From positions 1,488,001-1,552,000 of the forward strand of contig NZ_CP012034.1 in NCBI RefSeq assembly GCF_001050475.1: a DNA stretch of 64,000 nucleotides, given 5' to 3'. Source of the DNA: Companilactobacillus ginsenosidimutans. GTDB taxonomy: Bacteria > Bacillota > Bacilli > Lactobacillales > Lactobacillaceae. The position numbers and the translations under genes were made by a program. Within the stretch, counting starts at the first letter, position 1; the number at the start of each line of letters is the position of its first letter. The notes beneath the pieces are model-generated. The model searched no databases, was not told the DNA's origin, and saw only the letters and a program-made list of their open reading frames with translations. Below, piece after piece: positions 25,907 to 35,748 of this stretch.

Positions 25907-26446
25907 CTAAATATTTAATTGTGAATAAGGGACAAATTCTTTTGGCGATTCGAAGTCTCCAAGTCTCTTTTGCAAATGGATTACATCAATCCATTGGTCA
26001 AACTTGAATCCTATTTTAGGTAGCAGGCCAACTTGTTTGTAGCCAAGCTTTTCATGAAATGCAATGCTTCCTGAATTTTGGCCGGTTACAATAGCAACTG
26101 AACTTGCTACATTTTGTTGAGCTAAAATTCTTTCAATTTCAGCATATAGAGTTTTCCCAACACCTAGTCTCTTGGCATTTTGATCAACATATACGCTAAT
26201 CTCCGCTGCCCAATCATACGCCTGGCGTTCACTGAAACGATGAGCATATGCGTATCCTACTATTTGGTCTTCATTTTCGGCGACCAAGTATGGATAATCT
26301 CGTAATGTTTCGGTGATTCTTTGCTCGAATTCACCAAGTGATGGAACTTCATACTCGAAGGTAATCGTTGTTTCTAATACATATGGAGCATAAATTTTTA
26401 ACAAGCTTTTAGCATCTCTAAATGTGGCTGGTCTGATTTTCAGCAT
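25907..26446 (-). CDS. GNAT N-acetyltransferase, phosphinothricin acetyltransferase-like
   Basis: The 179 residues follow the Pat/YwnH pattern: IRPATFRDAKSLLKIYAPYV, TTITFEYEVPS, EISVYVDQNAKRLGVGKTLY (acetyl-CoA loop R-x-G-V-G-K) and FHEKLGYKQVGLLPKIGFKF. Relatives acetylate methionine sulfone/sulfoximine-like amines and other amines. The substrate here is unknown. It is a single gene. Confidence 0.88.
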   Translation of the reverse strand: MLKIRPATFRDAKSLLKIYAPYVLETTITFEYEVPSLGEFEQRITETLRDYPYLVAENEDQIVGYAYAHRFSERQAYDWAAEISVYVDQNAKRLGVGKTLYAEIERILAQQNVASSVAIVTGQNSGSIAFHEKLGYKQVGLLPKIGFKFDQWIDVIHLQKRLGDFESPKEFVPYSQLNI

Positions 26447-26523
26447 ATGTCTTCCTCATTATTTGTTGTTGAGAAAATCATACAGCAAACTCACCAATTT
26501 CTGTTCAAAAAAGGTTTAATCGG

Positions 26524-28062
26524 TCACATTTTCATGCCCATTTTGGCGTAAGAATCCATTCCCGCCATCCAAAGGTCTTCAGGTTTGATTCCTCGTTCCT
26601 TTGCGAAGGCGTTCATCAGCGTATCCATGTCCATCAACTTATATTTTGGCATAGGCTTGTCAGGCTCGAATGCTTGAATCTGCGCCATCATGCCACCGTC
26701 TTCGTGCTCGATAATGTGGCAGTGGTACATGTACAATCCTGGTAAATCGAATCTTACTAAGATGCGGACGGTTTCCCCTGGGTTAACGCCGACTGTGTCT
26801 TTGAAGCCTGTTTCGTTCGGATATGGAGCTTTTCCATTCCTGCTGATAACCAAGAATTCAGTGCCGTGCATGTGGAATGGGTGCACCATACCGGCGTTTG
26901 GGTCATTCGAGTTGACCACGTCCCAGTATTCAGCTTGCCCAACAGGTTGAGTCGCATCAATCCGTCCCATTTGGAATTTCTTGCCGTCAATCATGACCTT
27001 TTCGTCCATACCACTCATGACAACTTTACGAATAGGTAATTTAGGATCAACTTCAGGTGCTTTCACGGCGAAAAGTTTTGCTGGTAGTACCGAGTTATCT
27101 TTCTCAAAATCGTGAATCTTGAATTTCAACAAAGGTGTGTCGTCACTGAAAAGCGTAACCTAATCCCCCGCTTTATAATCCTTGAAATCAATCACGATTT
27201 CCATCCGTTCCGCACAAGTGATCATAACTTTTGTAAACTTAACAGGTTCTGGCAACATGCTGCTATCACCGGCAATTTGAGTAAATGGCAAGTCGTCAGA
27301 CAAATGCAATCTCCATTCACGACGGTTGGAACCATCAAGAATTCTCAAGCGAAGTTTTTGCGTAGTGACATCAAAATATGGATTTACCGTCCCATTAATC
27401 ATTGGCGTTGGACCAGTGACACCGTCAGGATTGTAGTCAGCACGATAATCGAGTTGATTGTGCTCATGGAATCTGCGATCTTGTAGCACGACCGGAATAT
27501 CATCAACCCCATAATTCTGTGGAATTGGTAAATCTTTCGTGTGCTGGTCAGTGACCAATACCATCGTTGCCAATCCATGCCAAACTTGCTCAGCAGTTGA
27601 AGGACAAGGATGAGCGTGCAACCAAGTCGTGGCAGCAGGTTGATTCAGAGTGAAATCAATTTGTTTTTCTTCACCAGGATAAACTGGAGCATGGCAACCA
27701 CCGTCAACATAAGGACCAGTGACAATCAAGCCATGCCAGTGGAAAGTCGTCAATTCTGACAGATGATTTTGAAGTGTCACATGAATATGTTTTCCAGCCG
27801 GAAAGACAATTGTTTTACCCAAAATAGAGTTGTTGTAACCCCAAGTCTTAGTCTTCTCACCAGGAAGAATTTGAGTTTCGCCTTCTTCAGCAGTAACAGT
27901 GAAATATGCATCTGTGTCGGTTTCTTTATCAGCCTTCAAAACAGGCGGAATAGCCAGTTTATTCTCAGGAACATCAGGAACTTTCAACGGAATATAAGCT
28001 CCGTCAATTGTGTCAAAAGCCTTCTTATCATAGAAATAATCAGTATAAATTTTTTCAGCCAT
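26524..28062 (-). pseudogene. Multicopper oxidase gene with an in-frame amber stop
   Basis: A laccase/SufI-type three-cupredoxin oxidase of 512 codons, with AGAGGAGGT before the ATG. Copper motifs are all present: FHWHGL (His108, His110) and WLHAHP (149, 151) in the first part, HPFHMHG and MYHCHIIEHEDGGMM in the second. Codon 301 is TAG (27162-27160), in YKAGD-stop-VTLFSDD, and the frame continues unchanged to 26524. One base change explains it. As read, the product ends before the T1 and half the T2/T3 ligands and should be inactive. The second half alone (26524-27132) begins only with a TTG and no clear ribosome site. Confidence 0.9.
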
Positions 28063-28132
28063 GGTAGACCTCCTCTAACCTATAATTCCAGTTTAGCACC
28101 GAGATATATCATGTGTTACATAGTTCACAATA

Positions 28133-28161
28133 AAAAAAGGAACCCAAATGGATTCCTTTTC
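28133..28161 (-). terminator. Terminator after the HicB gene
   Basis: On the minus strand, aaggaatcc pairs with gggttcctt and a T-run follows. Confidence 0.75.
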
Positions 28162-28211
28162 CGTATTCTTAAAATATCATTTATAGTCTGACGGCGATTG
28201 AATTACGCAAA

Positions 28212-28523
28212 TTATTCATTAAGATGAGTGTTCTTATAATCTTTGGTTTGTTGCTTAGCAACAGTCAAATCAGCAAACACTAACGTCACGATCTTTCCAG
28301 GATTTTTGCTCCTTATTTCTTCCCAATCAGATGGCTCTGGTAAATCCACAACATCATTTATAACTGTACCAAGTGCATCTGATGCCATATACAATGCCTT
28401 AGGTAGTCCATCCCCAAACGTAATAATTTCTGGAAGGTCTGGAAATGTGACGTTGTAGACGCCTTTGCTATTAATTGAATCGTCCAAAATTGCTGGATAA
28501 CAGACTAAGTTTTGTTTTTGCAT
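28212..28523 (-). CDS. HicB-type antitoxin-like protein (orphan)
   Basis: The 103 residues match HicB: a partly degraded RNase H-like fold with LVCYPAILDD, GVYNVTFPDLPEIITFGDGLPKALYMASDALG. HicB normally neutralises the HicA mRNA interferase encoded just upstream or downstream. I see no HicA-sized frame (60-90 codons) on either side. The C terminus lacks a clear DNA-binding domain. Solitary HicB-like genes are common in lactobacilli. Confidence 0.85.
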   Translation of the reverse strand: MQKQNLVCYPAILDDSINSKGVYNVTFPDLPEIITFGDGLPKALYMASDALGTVINDVVDLPEPSDWEEIRSKNPGKIVTLVFADLTVAKQQTKDYKNTHLNE

Positions 28524-28651
28524 TGGAGCCTCCAGGATAAAGTTCTAAAAAATCTGAGTATAATATTTATACCCTTTTTAGTTTCTTAGTGTCAAAGCAT
28601 AAGGTACGATATAACAACTTAAATATGTGAAGATTAATCTCATGATTAATA

Positions 28652-28690
28652 AAAAAAAGTCGTATCTATTAGATAAAGACACGACATTCT
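28652..28690 (-). terminator. Terminator after the FMN/FAD reductase gene
   Basis: On the minus strand gtcgtgtct pairs with agatacgac, with one mismatch, and T8 follows. Confidence 0.65.
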
Positions 28691-28693
28691 AAA

Positions 28694-30496
28694 TTATTCA
28701 GCTAATTTTGCGATAAATTGTGCAGCTTTTCTGCCTTGGTGAACAATACCTGAAATTGCGGTACCTGAACCTGGATAATATGGTCCAATCCAGCCTCCAG
28801 CATTAAGTCCAGCAGCAAACAATCCTCTAATTGGTTTATTGTGGTGATCAAGAACCTGACAATCCACGTTAATCTTCAAGCCACCAATAGCTCCAAGATT
28901 TGCCTCTTTGTTTTTGTATACATAATATGGAGCTTCTAATTCATGAATTCCGGTACGACGTCCAAACTCTGGATCAATTCCCTTCGAAGCATTGGCATTC
29001 CAGTTGCTCAATGTTAGTCGTAGATTATCGACTGGCACATCAATTAAACTAGCGAGTTCTTCAATTGAGTCTGCCTTCTGAACAACTTTTTTCTCAATAT
29101 CCTTGGCTAAGGTCTCTTGAGTCCAAACACTGCCTTTTGCTGCCAATGAGTTATCATCGAAAATCATATATGTATGACCACCGAGCTGACTTTCTTGCTG
29201 GAAGATTGCACGATATGTGTACGCATATGTTGCATCCTCACAGACGAAACGTTGCCCATTACTGTTTACAAAAATTGATTGCATAGTTGGAACTCGGTCG
29301 TCTGTGGCGTTGCCAGTCTTACTGTCAAAGTCAATCGTGCCTCCCATTCCAGCAACTGCAGCTCCTGACATTTGACCCAAAGTAATTCCGTCACCGGTAT
29401 CTGTAATCATTGATAGACAGGCTCTATCCTGCAGATCATGATATTGTTGAGCATTCAAATCTTTTGCCAAATCCTCATTGTGATCGATACTTGATGTGGC
29501 CAAAATAACACCTTTATTGGCACGAATATATCTGTCACCAGTTTCACGATTGCTAAGCACGACACCAACAACATGTTTTGTACCAGGGACTTGAACTAGT
29601 GAGACTACTGGAGATTCATAACGTATCTCAGCACCATTCTTCAACGCCGTCTTGAGCAATGTTTGAGTGAGGATAATTCCATCACCCATGCCACCACCGC
29701 CATCATAGACGTGAATTCTATCGGCAAAATCAGCATCCTTTACATAAGGAATATGACAGTGACCATAAACGGAAGTCCAATTGATACCTTGATTTGCTAG
29801 CCATTCAATATTCTTAGGTGCACCTTCAGCCAAATCTTTGACTAAGTCCTCGTTGATTCGGTTTTCACCTGCAGCAATCCATAAATTAGCATGTTTCTCA
29901 GTAGTATCATCTTGATATTTGGTAAATTTCTTCTGATAAGCAGTCCCAGCAGCTTGAATAACACCGCCAGAATAATTAGTGGTTCCTCCAGGAATACCAG
30001 CTTTTTCGCAAATCAGAACTGATAATCCGTCTTCAGCAGCTTGAGCGGCAGCGGCAAGTCCTGCACCTCCAGATCCTACGACAACCACATCGTAGGTATA
30101 GTCAAATTGCAACCCGTCACTGTAAAAAATTGGTGCACGTGTTGGCGATTTTTTCGGACGGTTAATTCCTTCATTATCGTCTGACTCACCAGGCACGTTT
30201 ACTGAAGCATCCATTGCCTCAGCTTCACTCAAATCTCCATGATAAACTGCGAGCGCCTTTTTAACAGCCTTCCTAAAATTGGTTGTACTGGAAGAAGCTC
30301 CAGAAACTGCATCAATATCGGCAGTTTGATGTTCCCCCATCTTCCGCTTCATTCTATTAATGGCAAGTTCTCCAGGTGTATTAGAAGCAATATTCTCACT
30401 TTCAACTTTGGTAATCTTTCCATCTTCAATAGTTACAATTGCCGTAACAGCCCCATGGAAACTGTTAGCAGAACCTTTGTACGTTTGTTCAGACAT
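28694..30496 (-). CDS. FMN- and FAD-binding reductase, fumarate/urocanate reductase-like
   Basis: The ATG at 30496 follows GAGGGGG; an upstream frame of 32 codons has no ribosome site. Residues 5-85 form an FMN-binding domain with IDAVSGASSSTTNF (flavinylation motif). Residues 130-600 form the FAD domain: YDVVVVGSGGAGLAAAAQAA near 135 and the closing GLFAAGLNAGGWIGPYYPGSGTAISGIV. The fumarate reductase Arg (GANRLGG in classic members) is absent at that place, so the substrate probably differs from fumarate. No signal peptide is seen. In the flavoprotein at the left edge the FMN domain is C-terminal instead. Confidence 0.92.
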   Translation of the reverse strand: MSEQTYKGSANSFHGAVTAIVTIEDGKITKVESENIASNTPGELAINRMKRKMGEHQTADIDAVSGASSSTTNFRKAVKKALAVYHGDLSEAEAMDASVNVPGESDDNEGINRPKKSPTRAPIFYSDGLQFDYTYDVVVVGSGGAGLAAAAQAAEDGLSVLICEKAGIPGGTTNYSGGVIQAAGTAYQKKFTKYQDDTTEKHANLWIAAGENRINEDLVKDLAEGAPKNIEWLANQGINWTSVYGHCHIPYVKDADFADRIHVYDGGGGMGDGIILTQTLLKTALKNGAEIRYESPVVSLVQVPGTKHVVGVVLSNRETGDRYIRANKGVILATSSIDHNEDLAKDLNAQQYHDLQDRACLSMITDTGDGITLGQMSGAAVAGMGGTIDFDSKTGNATDDRVPTMQSIFVNSNGQRFVCEDATYAYTYRAIFQQESQLGGHTYMIFDDNSLAAKGSVWTQETLAKDIEKKVVQKADSIEELASLIDVPVDNLRLTLSNWNANASKGIDPEFGRRTGIHELEAPYYVYKNKEANLGAIGGLKINVDCQVLDHHNKPIRGLFAAGLNAGGWIGPYYPGSGTAISGIVHQGRKAAQFIAKLAE

Positions 30497-30656
30497 AAGT
30501 ATTTCCCCCTCACTCAATTGTGAACGCTTACTTAAGCTTAACATAGGTAAATTTTTCACGTAATGAGAGGATTTATCAAATAAAAAAGACATTCGAAAGT
30601 GTCAATTAATAAAATATCTGAGAACTTCATTTTTAGTAAGCGTCTGTCTAATTATC

Positions 30657-30684
30657 TTGACTTAAAATAAATAGATGCTACTGT
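30657..30684 (+). promoter_or_regulatory. Promoter of a predicted small RNA
   Basis: TTGACT at 30657-30662 and TACTGT at 30679-30684 are 16 bases apart, and a TG two bases before the -10 box makes an extended -10. No gene starts downstream on this strand. Confidence 0.6.
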
Positions 30685-30690
30685 GGAAAT

Positions 30691-30786
30691 ACAGGCACTA
30701 GGTGCCGACCGGATTCTATATCTGGTCTTATTGTTCTTTATAGTGACTTGATCACTGAGAGATTCTTTTGAATCTCTCTTTTTTTG
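30691..30786 (+). ncRNA. Candidate free-standing small RNA with four hairpins
   Basis: After the promoter the sequence forms consecutive hairpins: GGCAC/GTGCC (30694-30706), GACCGGAT/ATCTGGTC (30707-30727), AGTGA/TCACT (30742-30756) and GAGAGATTC/GAATCTCTC (30757-30778), the last followed by T7, a textbook terminator. The transcript would be about 95 nt. Both neighbours are on the other strand. I do not recognise the family. Confidence 0.65.
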
Positions 30787-30829
30787 TCCTAAAATTGAAG
30801 TTCATACTCAACGACTAATATTTTGATTT

Positions 30830-31300
30830 CTATTTTTCTACTAAAGGTACAAGCATTTCGCCATGAACTCCATCATCATCCTTACTTGTGATGAATGATG
30901 TGTTTGGGCCACCAACATAGGCGTATTCTTCCAAGCTTGGCAATACTTCACCGAATGCTGCACCTTCCAAAGCGTTATAAACACCCATTTGATTGTCAGC
31001 TGAAGCCTTGATCACTAGATATTTTCCTGCTGGAAACTCGATTAATCGCTGATCCTCTGCTGCTTCTGAATCATTAGCAACTTCGCGTCCAGCATAGTAG
31101 TGAAATTCTCCGTTGATTGCTTCGTTTACTGCGTATTGATTGTCGTTTAGACCATCTAATTTATCTAGTGCTTTGTCTGCATTGATTTTGTCCCAGAACG
31201 CTGACTTTTGTTGACCCATTTCTAAGTATTCACCTGTTAAAATTGTTCCTAATCCTAATACTGAAAAAGCTGGTTTTGTTTCGATTGTGTAATTTGCCAT
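30830..31300 (-). CDS. GyrI-like/AraC effector-binding domain protein
   Basis: This 156-residue single-domain protein matches the GyrI-like small-molecule binding fold: TIETKPAFSVLGLGTIL at the N terminus, FHYYAGREV in the middle, IEFPAGKYLVIKASADNQ and a final MLVPLVEK. Such proteins bind small hydrophobic or cationic ligands; some protect gyrase. It diverges from a WYL regulator, and the two promoters share 80 bases, which suggests that the regulator controls it. Confidence 0.88.
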   Translation of the reverse strand: MANYTIETKPAFSVLGLGTILTGEYLEMGQQKSAFWDKINADKALDKLDGLNDNQYAVNEAINGEFHYYAGREVANDSEAAEDQRLIEFPAGKYLVIKASADNQMGVYNALEGAAFGEVLPSLEEYAYVGGPNTSFITSKDDDGVHGEMLVPLVEK

Positions 31301-31382
31301 TGTTGTTGGCCTCCTTAATTGATAAGCTCAGTATACGAGCTAATGGTTTCAAAAACTGACACTATTTGGAGAAAAATATAAA

Positions 31383-32342
31383 ATGAATAAAACTGCACGT
31401 ATAAATACGATTATGAGATATATTAATAATCGCCAATATTTTACCCTTAAAGAGTTAATGGAACAATTCAATATTTCCCGAAGTACCGCCATTCGTGATC
31501 TGAACGATATTCAAGAATTGGGTATGCCACTAACCTCTTCAGTTGGTCGAGATGGTGGTTATGCAGTTTTACAGAACAAACTCTTGCCAGCAGTTCAGTT
31601 TAATAATGAAGAGTTGAAAGCCTTGTTTGTCAGCTTTCTAGCGACTATGAATACACAACTTCCTTATCTGAAAAATCGTAATACTCTGACAGAAAAACTA
31701 ATGGCAATTGCTTCTCAGAATCAACAGGATGATTTACTTACTTTGCAAGAACTAATAGTTTTCGAACACACAAATCCTGCCAACACGGGATTGATGGAAT
31801 TAGTCGACTTCGCACCTGCTATGTTAAAAACATTGCTCAATACTTGTCTGCTTAATCGACAGTTGGAAATTAAGCTAGATGAAAAGACAATAAAAGTTTG
31901 GATCAGACATATTTTTCAGCGTGAGAATGGTTGGTATGTTGATGCTTGGAACTTGGTCAATAACAAATTTCAAGAGTTGTATATTCCTGATATTAAAGAA
32001 GTTACACCACTGGATTATGATAAATCTTTAACTGATTCCGAACTGAAGAAACTTATCAAAAATGCAAAGCCTTCTAACAACATAACGATTCAGTTTAATC
32101 GCAAATCTATTTTGAGATTCCAACAACATCCCCATCCCACTGAACCGCTTCAGTTCCTCGACCCATTTCAACAATCCGCCAAGCTCGAATGTTTCATTGA
32201 CCCCACTGATTCGACCCGAATCGAAGACTTTGCCAGTTGGCTGCTGTTCTTGGGCACGGGTGCAAAACTCGTCTCGGCACCAGTTGAACTTATCAATGCG
32301 GTCAAAACAGAATGCACCACACAAATCAGTCAGCTTCCATAA
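31383..32342 (+). CDS. YafY-type transcriptional regulator (HTH plus WYL domain)
   Basis: The N terminus is a winged helix-turn-helix of the DeoR-like HTH_11 kind: FTLKELMEQFNISRSTAIRDL. It is followed by the linker GRDGGYAVLQNK and a WYL-type domain with RHIFQRENGWYVDAWNLVNN. At 319 residues it has the usual length. YafY-type regulators often sit next to a GyrI-like gene, as here, and respond to a ligand or nucleic acid through WYL. Confidence 0.87.
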   Translation: MNKTARINTIMRYINNRQYFTLKELMEQFNISRSTAIRDLNDIQELGMPLTSSVGRDGGYAVLQNKLLPAVQFNNEELKALFVSFLATMNTQLPYLKNRNTLTEKLMAIASQNQQDDLLTLQELIVFEHTNPANTGLMELVDFAPAMLKTLLNTCLLNRQLEIKLDEKTIKVWIRHIFQRENGWYVDAWNLVNNKFQELYIPDIKEVTPLDYDKSLTDSELKKLIKNAKPSNNITIQFNRKSILRFQQHPHPTEPLQFLDPFQQSAKLECFIDPTDSTRIEDFASWLLFLGTGAKLVSAPVELINAVKTECTTQISQLP

Positions 32343-32404
32343 AAATTTTCATGTGAAATCTCTAAATTTGAGGGATATAATTGTATGCCTAAGGGGTGAA
32401 TAAT

Positions 32405-33835
32405 TTGAATAATATTTCCTTCACAGATAACCCAGAAATCCAAAAGCATCGCTGGTGGATTATGGTTGCTGTCTCTCTTTTTACTTTCATGTCGACGCTG
32501 GATGCTAGTATCGTCAACATCGCGCTGCCGGTCATGAGTAAAGATATGAAAATCCCCATGAACCAAGCTGAATGGGTGGTTTCAATTTATTTAATCGTCA
32601 TATGTGCCCTGCTTTTGCTGTTCGGAAAGCTCGGTGACAATCACGGAAAAATCAGGATTTTCCAAATAGGCGCCTTCCTATTCACACTTGGTTCACTCTT
32701 GTGTGGATTTAATTTTGGACTTGTCCCATTGCTTGCCGCACGTGCGTTACAGGCTGTCGGTGCTGCAATGACAATGGCCACGAATAACGGTATCATCACT
32801 GAAATTTTTCCGATGAACGAACGTGGGCGGGCGCTTGGTACCATCGGATCCTTCGTTGCCCTAGGTGCTATTGCTGGACCTGGACTAGGTGGAATTATCC
32901 TAGCTCACCTCGACTGGGCTTACATTTTCTGGATAAACGTTCCAATTGGTATCATCGGAATAATCTTAGGTGCACGCATTCTACCTAAGGACGTTACTTT
33001 CAGCAAAGCTAAAATTGATCGTGCGGGCGCTGCAACCTTTGCGGTGACAATGGTTACACTCTTCACTGGTGTCTTTTTAGGACAAGAAATCGGCTTTTCT
33101 CAGTGGAGTATTTTGACACTATTTGCTATTGCTATCATTTCATTTATTGCCTTTATTTATCTTGAATTGCACGTTGAAGTACCTGTTTTATCGTTGCATC
33201 TCTTTAAAAATTTAGGTTTTTCAATCAACATATTTTGCGCATTATTAATTTTTATCACGAATTTTTTCTTCAATGTCGTTTCACCATTTTATCTTGAAAA
33301 CGCCAGAAACATGCCTGCTAATTACGCTGGTTATGCGTTGATGATCATGCCGTTAGTTCAAGGTATTGTTGCACCAATCATAGGTGCCTGGTCAGATAAA
33401 ATCGGTCGCCACTTACTGACTTTCTCAGGATTGATTCTAATTTCCGTCAGTCAAATTGGCTACATGATTACAACATTGCAGACTCCACTCTGGCTGTTCA
33501 TGTTCTTTATCGGACTTGTCGGACTAGGAAATGGTGTCTTCATGGCGCCAAACAACACTTTAATTATGAGTTCGGTTTCAACTAAAGACTTAGGCGTTGC
33601 CGGAAGTATCAATGCTCTTGCTCGTGAATTGGGAATGGTTATCGGAATTTCGACAGCAACATCTGTATTATTCGCCGCCATGAGTCACACGGCAGGACAC
33701 AAAGTAACCACATATATCCCTGCACATCCGGAATACTTTATTTCTGGTATGCATGTCGCATTCTTAGTTTCATTATGTATATGTTTATTCGCGACAGTTG
33801 TATCTGGATTTAATTTTATTAATCACCGTAAATAA
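32405..33835 (+). CDS. MFS drug-efflux transporter, DHA2 (EmrB/QacA) type
   Basis: About 14 membrane segments are visible. The DHA2 signatures are present: LDASIVNIALPVM in helix 1, LFGKLGDNHGKIRIF (motif A) and AIAGPGLGGII (motif C). These pumps exchange drugs or toxic cations for protons. I place the start at TTG 32405, eight bases after AAGGGG; the in-frame GTG at 32396 overlaps that site. It follows the WYL regulator by about 60 bases and may be co-transcribed. Confidence 0.93.
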   Translation: MNNISFTDNPEIQKHRWWIMVAVSLFTFMSTLDASIVNIALPVMSKDMKIPMNQAEWVVSIYLIVICALLLLFGKLGDNHGKIRIFQIGAFLFTLGSLLCGFNFGLVPLLAARALQAVGAAMTMATNNGIITEIFPMNERGRALGTIGSFVALGAIAGPGLGGIILAHLDWAYIFWINVPIGIIGIILGARILPKDVTFSKAKIDRAGAATFAVTMVTLFTGVFLGQEIGFSQWSILTLFAIAIISFIAFIYLELHVEVPVLSLHLFKNLGFSINIFCALLIFITNFFFNVVSPFYLENARNMPANYAGYALMIMPLVQGIVAPIIGAWSDKIGRHLLTFSGLILISVSQIGYMITTLQTPLWLFMFFIGLVGLGNGVFMAPNNTLIMSSVSTKDLGVAGSINALARELGMVIGISTATSVLFAAMSHTAGHKVTTYIPAHPEYFISGMHVAFLVSLCICLFATVVSGFNFINHRK

Positions 33836-33866
33836 AAAGATGGATATCAATTATCCATCTTTTTTG
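33833..33866. terminator. Bidirectional terminator
   Basis: aaaaagatggata pairs with tatccatcttttt around a 5-base loop, between the converging MFS and PepI genes. Confidence 0.88.
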
Positions 33867-34751
33867 CTACTCATTTGTATTTAACCAGTTGGTCATCAGT
33901 TTCATATAATTTTCAGTCTCATCGATAAAAGCCATGTGCCGACTATGTGGGAATAGTTTCCACTGCACATTGGAAATATTGTCGTTCATTGTTTTTGCAA
34001 TAAGTGGTGTACACAAATCGTTGGTGCCACTGGTTATCAAGGTTGGAACGATAATATTTTTCAACCTATCAGTGTATTCATAATCGTTTAAAGTTCCAGT
34101 AGGATTATATTCATTTGGACCCCATGCAACTTCATAGGATCTCTCACCGCTAATTTTAGGACGACGCAGGAACTCCGGACTTCCGGGGGTTATTGGACCT
34201 GCAGCATGTTCAATCATATATTTCTCATTTGCCTGTAAATACTCAGATTGAGTGAAGTCACCACTTGCTTCAGCATTCGCAATAGCTTGTTGATCAGTTT
34301 CAGACATAAACTTAATCATCCGATGCTGTTCCTGTGCCCAAAGTTTGGCGGACGACAAGGTACTCGACAGGATTAAACTTTTTACCCCTGAAGAATTGTG
34401 GTCAATCATATAAATTATTGCCAGCATTCCACCCCAGGATTGACCCAACAAATGCATTTCCGACAAGCCAAGATATTCACGTAAGGCTTGCAACTCAGAA
34501 ACCCAAGTATCAGCTTTCCACAAGCTATCATCATCCGGAATCGAAGACTTTCCACAACCAAGTTGGTCATACATGACTATCGGCCTACCAGTTGATTCGG
34601 ACAATTGGTCAAACACTTCAAAATAGTTATGCGTCGAACCCGGTCCACCATGTAAAAGTAGAAGTGGTGTCAGACCAGAGTTCAGATCACCGGTTATTCG
34701 ATAATAGGTTTTATAGTCTTGAAATGGCATGTATCCTTCTTGAATACGCAT
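33867..34751 (-). CDS. pepI: Proline iminopeptidase
   Basis: This S33-family alpha/beta hydrolase removes N-terminal proline from peptides. The 294 residues equal the lactobacillar PepI length. Motifs: oxyanion segment LLLHGGPGSTHNYFE, nucleophile Ser105 in LLGQSWGGML, acid in SGTNDLCTP and His in PHSRHMAF. It is monocistronic and ends at the shared terminator. Confidence 0.94.
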   Translation of the reverse strand: MRIQEGYMPFQDYKTYYRITGDLNSGLTPLLLLHGGPGSTHNYFEVFDQLSESTGRPIVMYDQLGCGKSSIPDDDSLWKADTWVSELQALREYLGLSEMHLLGQSWGGMLAIIYMIDHNSSGVKSLILSSTLSSAKLWAQEQHRMIKFMSETDQQAIANAEASGDFTQSEYLQANEKYMIEHAAGPITPGSPEFLRRPKISGERSYEVAWGPNEYNPTGTLNDYEYTDRLKNIIVPTLITSGTNDLCTPLIAKTMNDNISNVQWKLFPHSRHMAFIDETENYMKLMTNWLNTNE

Positions 34752-34883
34752 TAGTCTGTCCTTTCCAACAATAATAATTTGATTTCGAATTATTCTAACA
34801 TATCTTTTAGTAACAATATTTGTATTTTGTTACCTTGTGGTTTATACTCAATCCATTAAATAAATGATAAAGTTGGAAATCAC

Positions 34884-35690
34884 ATGAGACTAGAAAATAA
34901 TACTATTTTAATTACCGGTGGTACTTCCGGGATTGGATTATCATTTGCATTAAGATTGTCTGAAATGGGAAACAAGGTAATTGTAGTCGGAAGAAGACAG
35001 GAAAAAATTGATGATGTCCTTTCTAGACATCCAAAATTAAGTGCCATTCGTGCTGATATTAGTAAAATCGAGGACGTAAACAAATTAACAGATACAATTG
35101 AATCTGAATATCCCAATCTAAATATGGTAATTAACTCTGCAGGAATTATGCGTCAATATAATTTATTCGATCAAGATTTGGAATTGAAAGATCTGACGCT
35201 TGAAATGAATACCAATTTTAACGGAATTGTTTATATAACTAAATCATTGCTTCCCGTTCTTGATCACCAACGCGAATCAATGATTGTTAATATCAGTTCA
35301 CTTCTCGCCTTAGTTTCAGCAGTTGATTCGCCAATCTATTCCGCAACAAAGGCCGCCATTCATATGTATACCGATGCTCTCAGAGAGCAGGTTCGAGCAA
35401 ATAACTCCAACATTCATATTGTAGAGCTACTTCCACCACTTATTAGTGGAACTAATTTAACCACTCAATATGACAATGCACTATTCGCAAAATTTGCCAA
35501 CTCACCATTATCGACCCTCGTTGATGCCGGTATCAAAGGAATGGAACGTAATAAAACTCAAATCGATGTTGCCTTTACCAAGGTAATGAGACTCTCAATG
35601 AAAATTATGCCACGCACAATTACACATATTTGGGGTCAACAAACTATGAAAGCTTATTTGAAAAAATACAATTTAGGCTTTGAAGCTTAG
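34884..35690 (+). CDS. Short-chain dehydrogenase/reductase (DltE-like)
   Basis: This 268-residue classical SDR has the nucleotide-binding TGGTSGIG (11-18), NSAGI near residue 86 and the catalytic Tyr/Lys in YSATKAA near 152. The sequence is closest in feel to DltE-type oxidoreductases, whose substrate is not known. It is a single gene with its own terminator. Confidence 0.88.
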   Translation: MRLENNTILITGGTSGIGLSFALRLSEMGNKVIVVGRRQEKIDDVLSRHPKLSAIRADISKIEDVNKLTDTIESEYPNLNMVINSAGIMRQYNLFDQDLELKDLTLEMNTNFNGIVYITKSLLPVLDHQRESMIVNISSLLALVSAVDSPIYSATKAAIHMYTDALREQVRANNSNIHIVELLPPLISGTNLTTQYDNALFAKFANSPLSTLVDAGIKGMERNKTQIDVAFTKVMRLSMKIMPRTITHIWGQQTMKAYLKKYNLGFEA

Positions 35691-35704
35691 AATTATAAAT
35701 TTTT

Positions 35705-35746
35705 AAAACAGGGTTAGATCTGAAAATCAGATCTAACCCTGTTTGC
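35705..35746. terminator. Bidirectional terminator
   Basis: aaacagggttagatctga (35706-35723) pairs with its complement ending at 35744. It lies between the SDR and LiaF-like genes. Confidence 0.85.
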
Positions 35747-35748
35747 GT

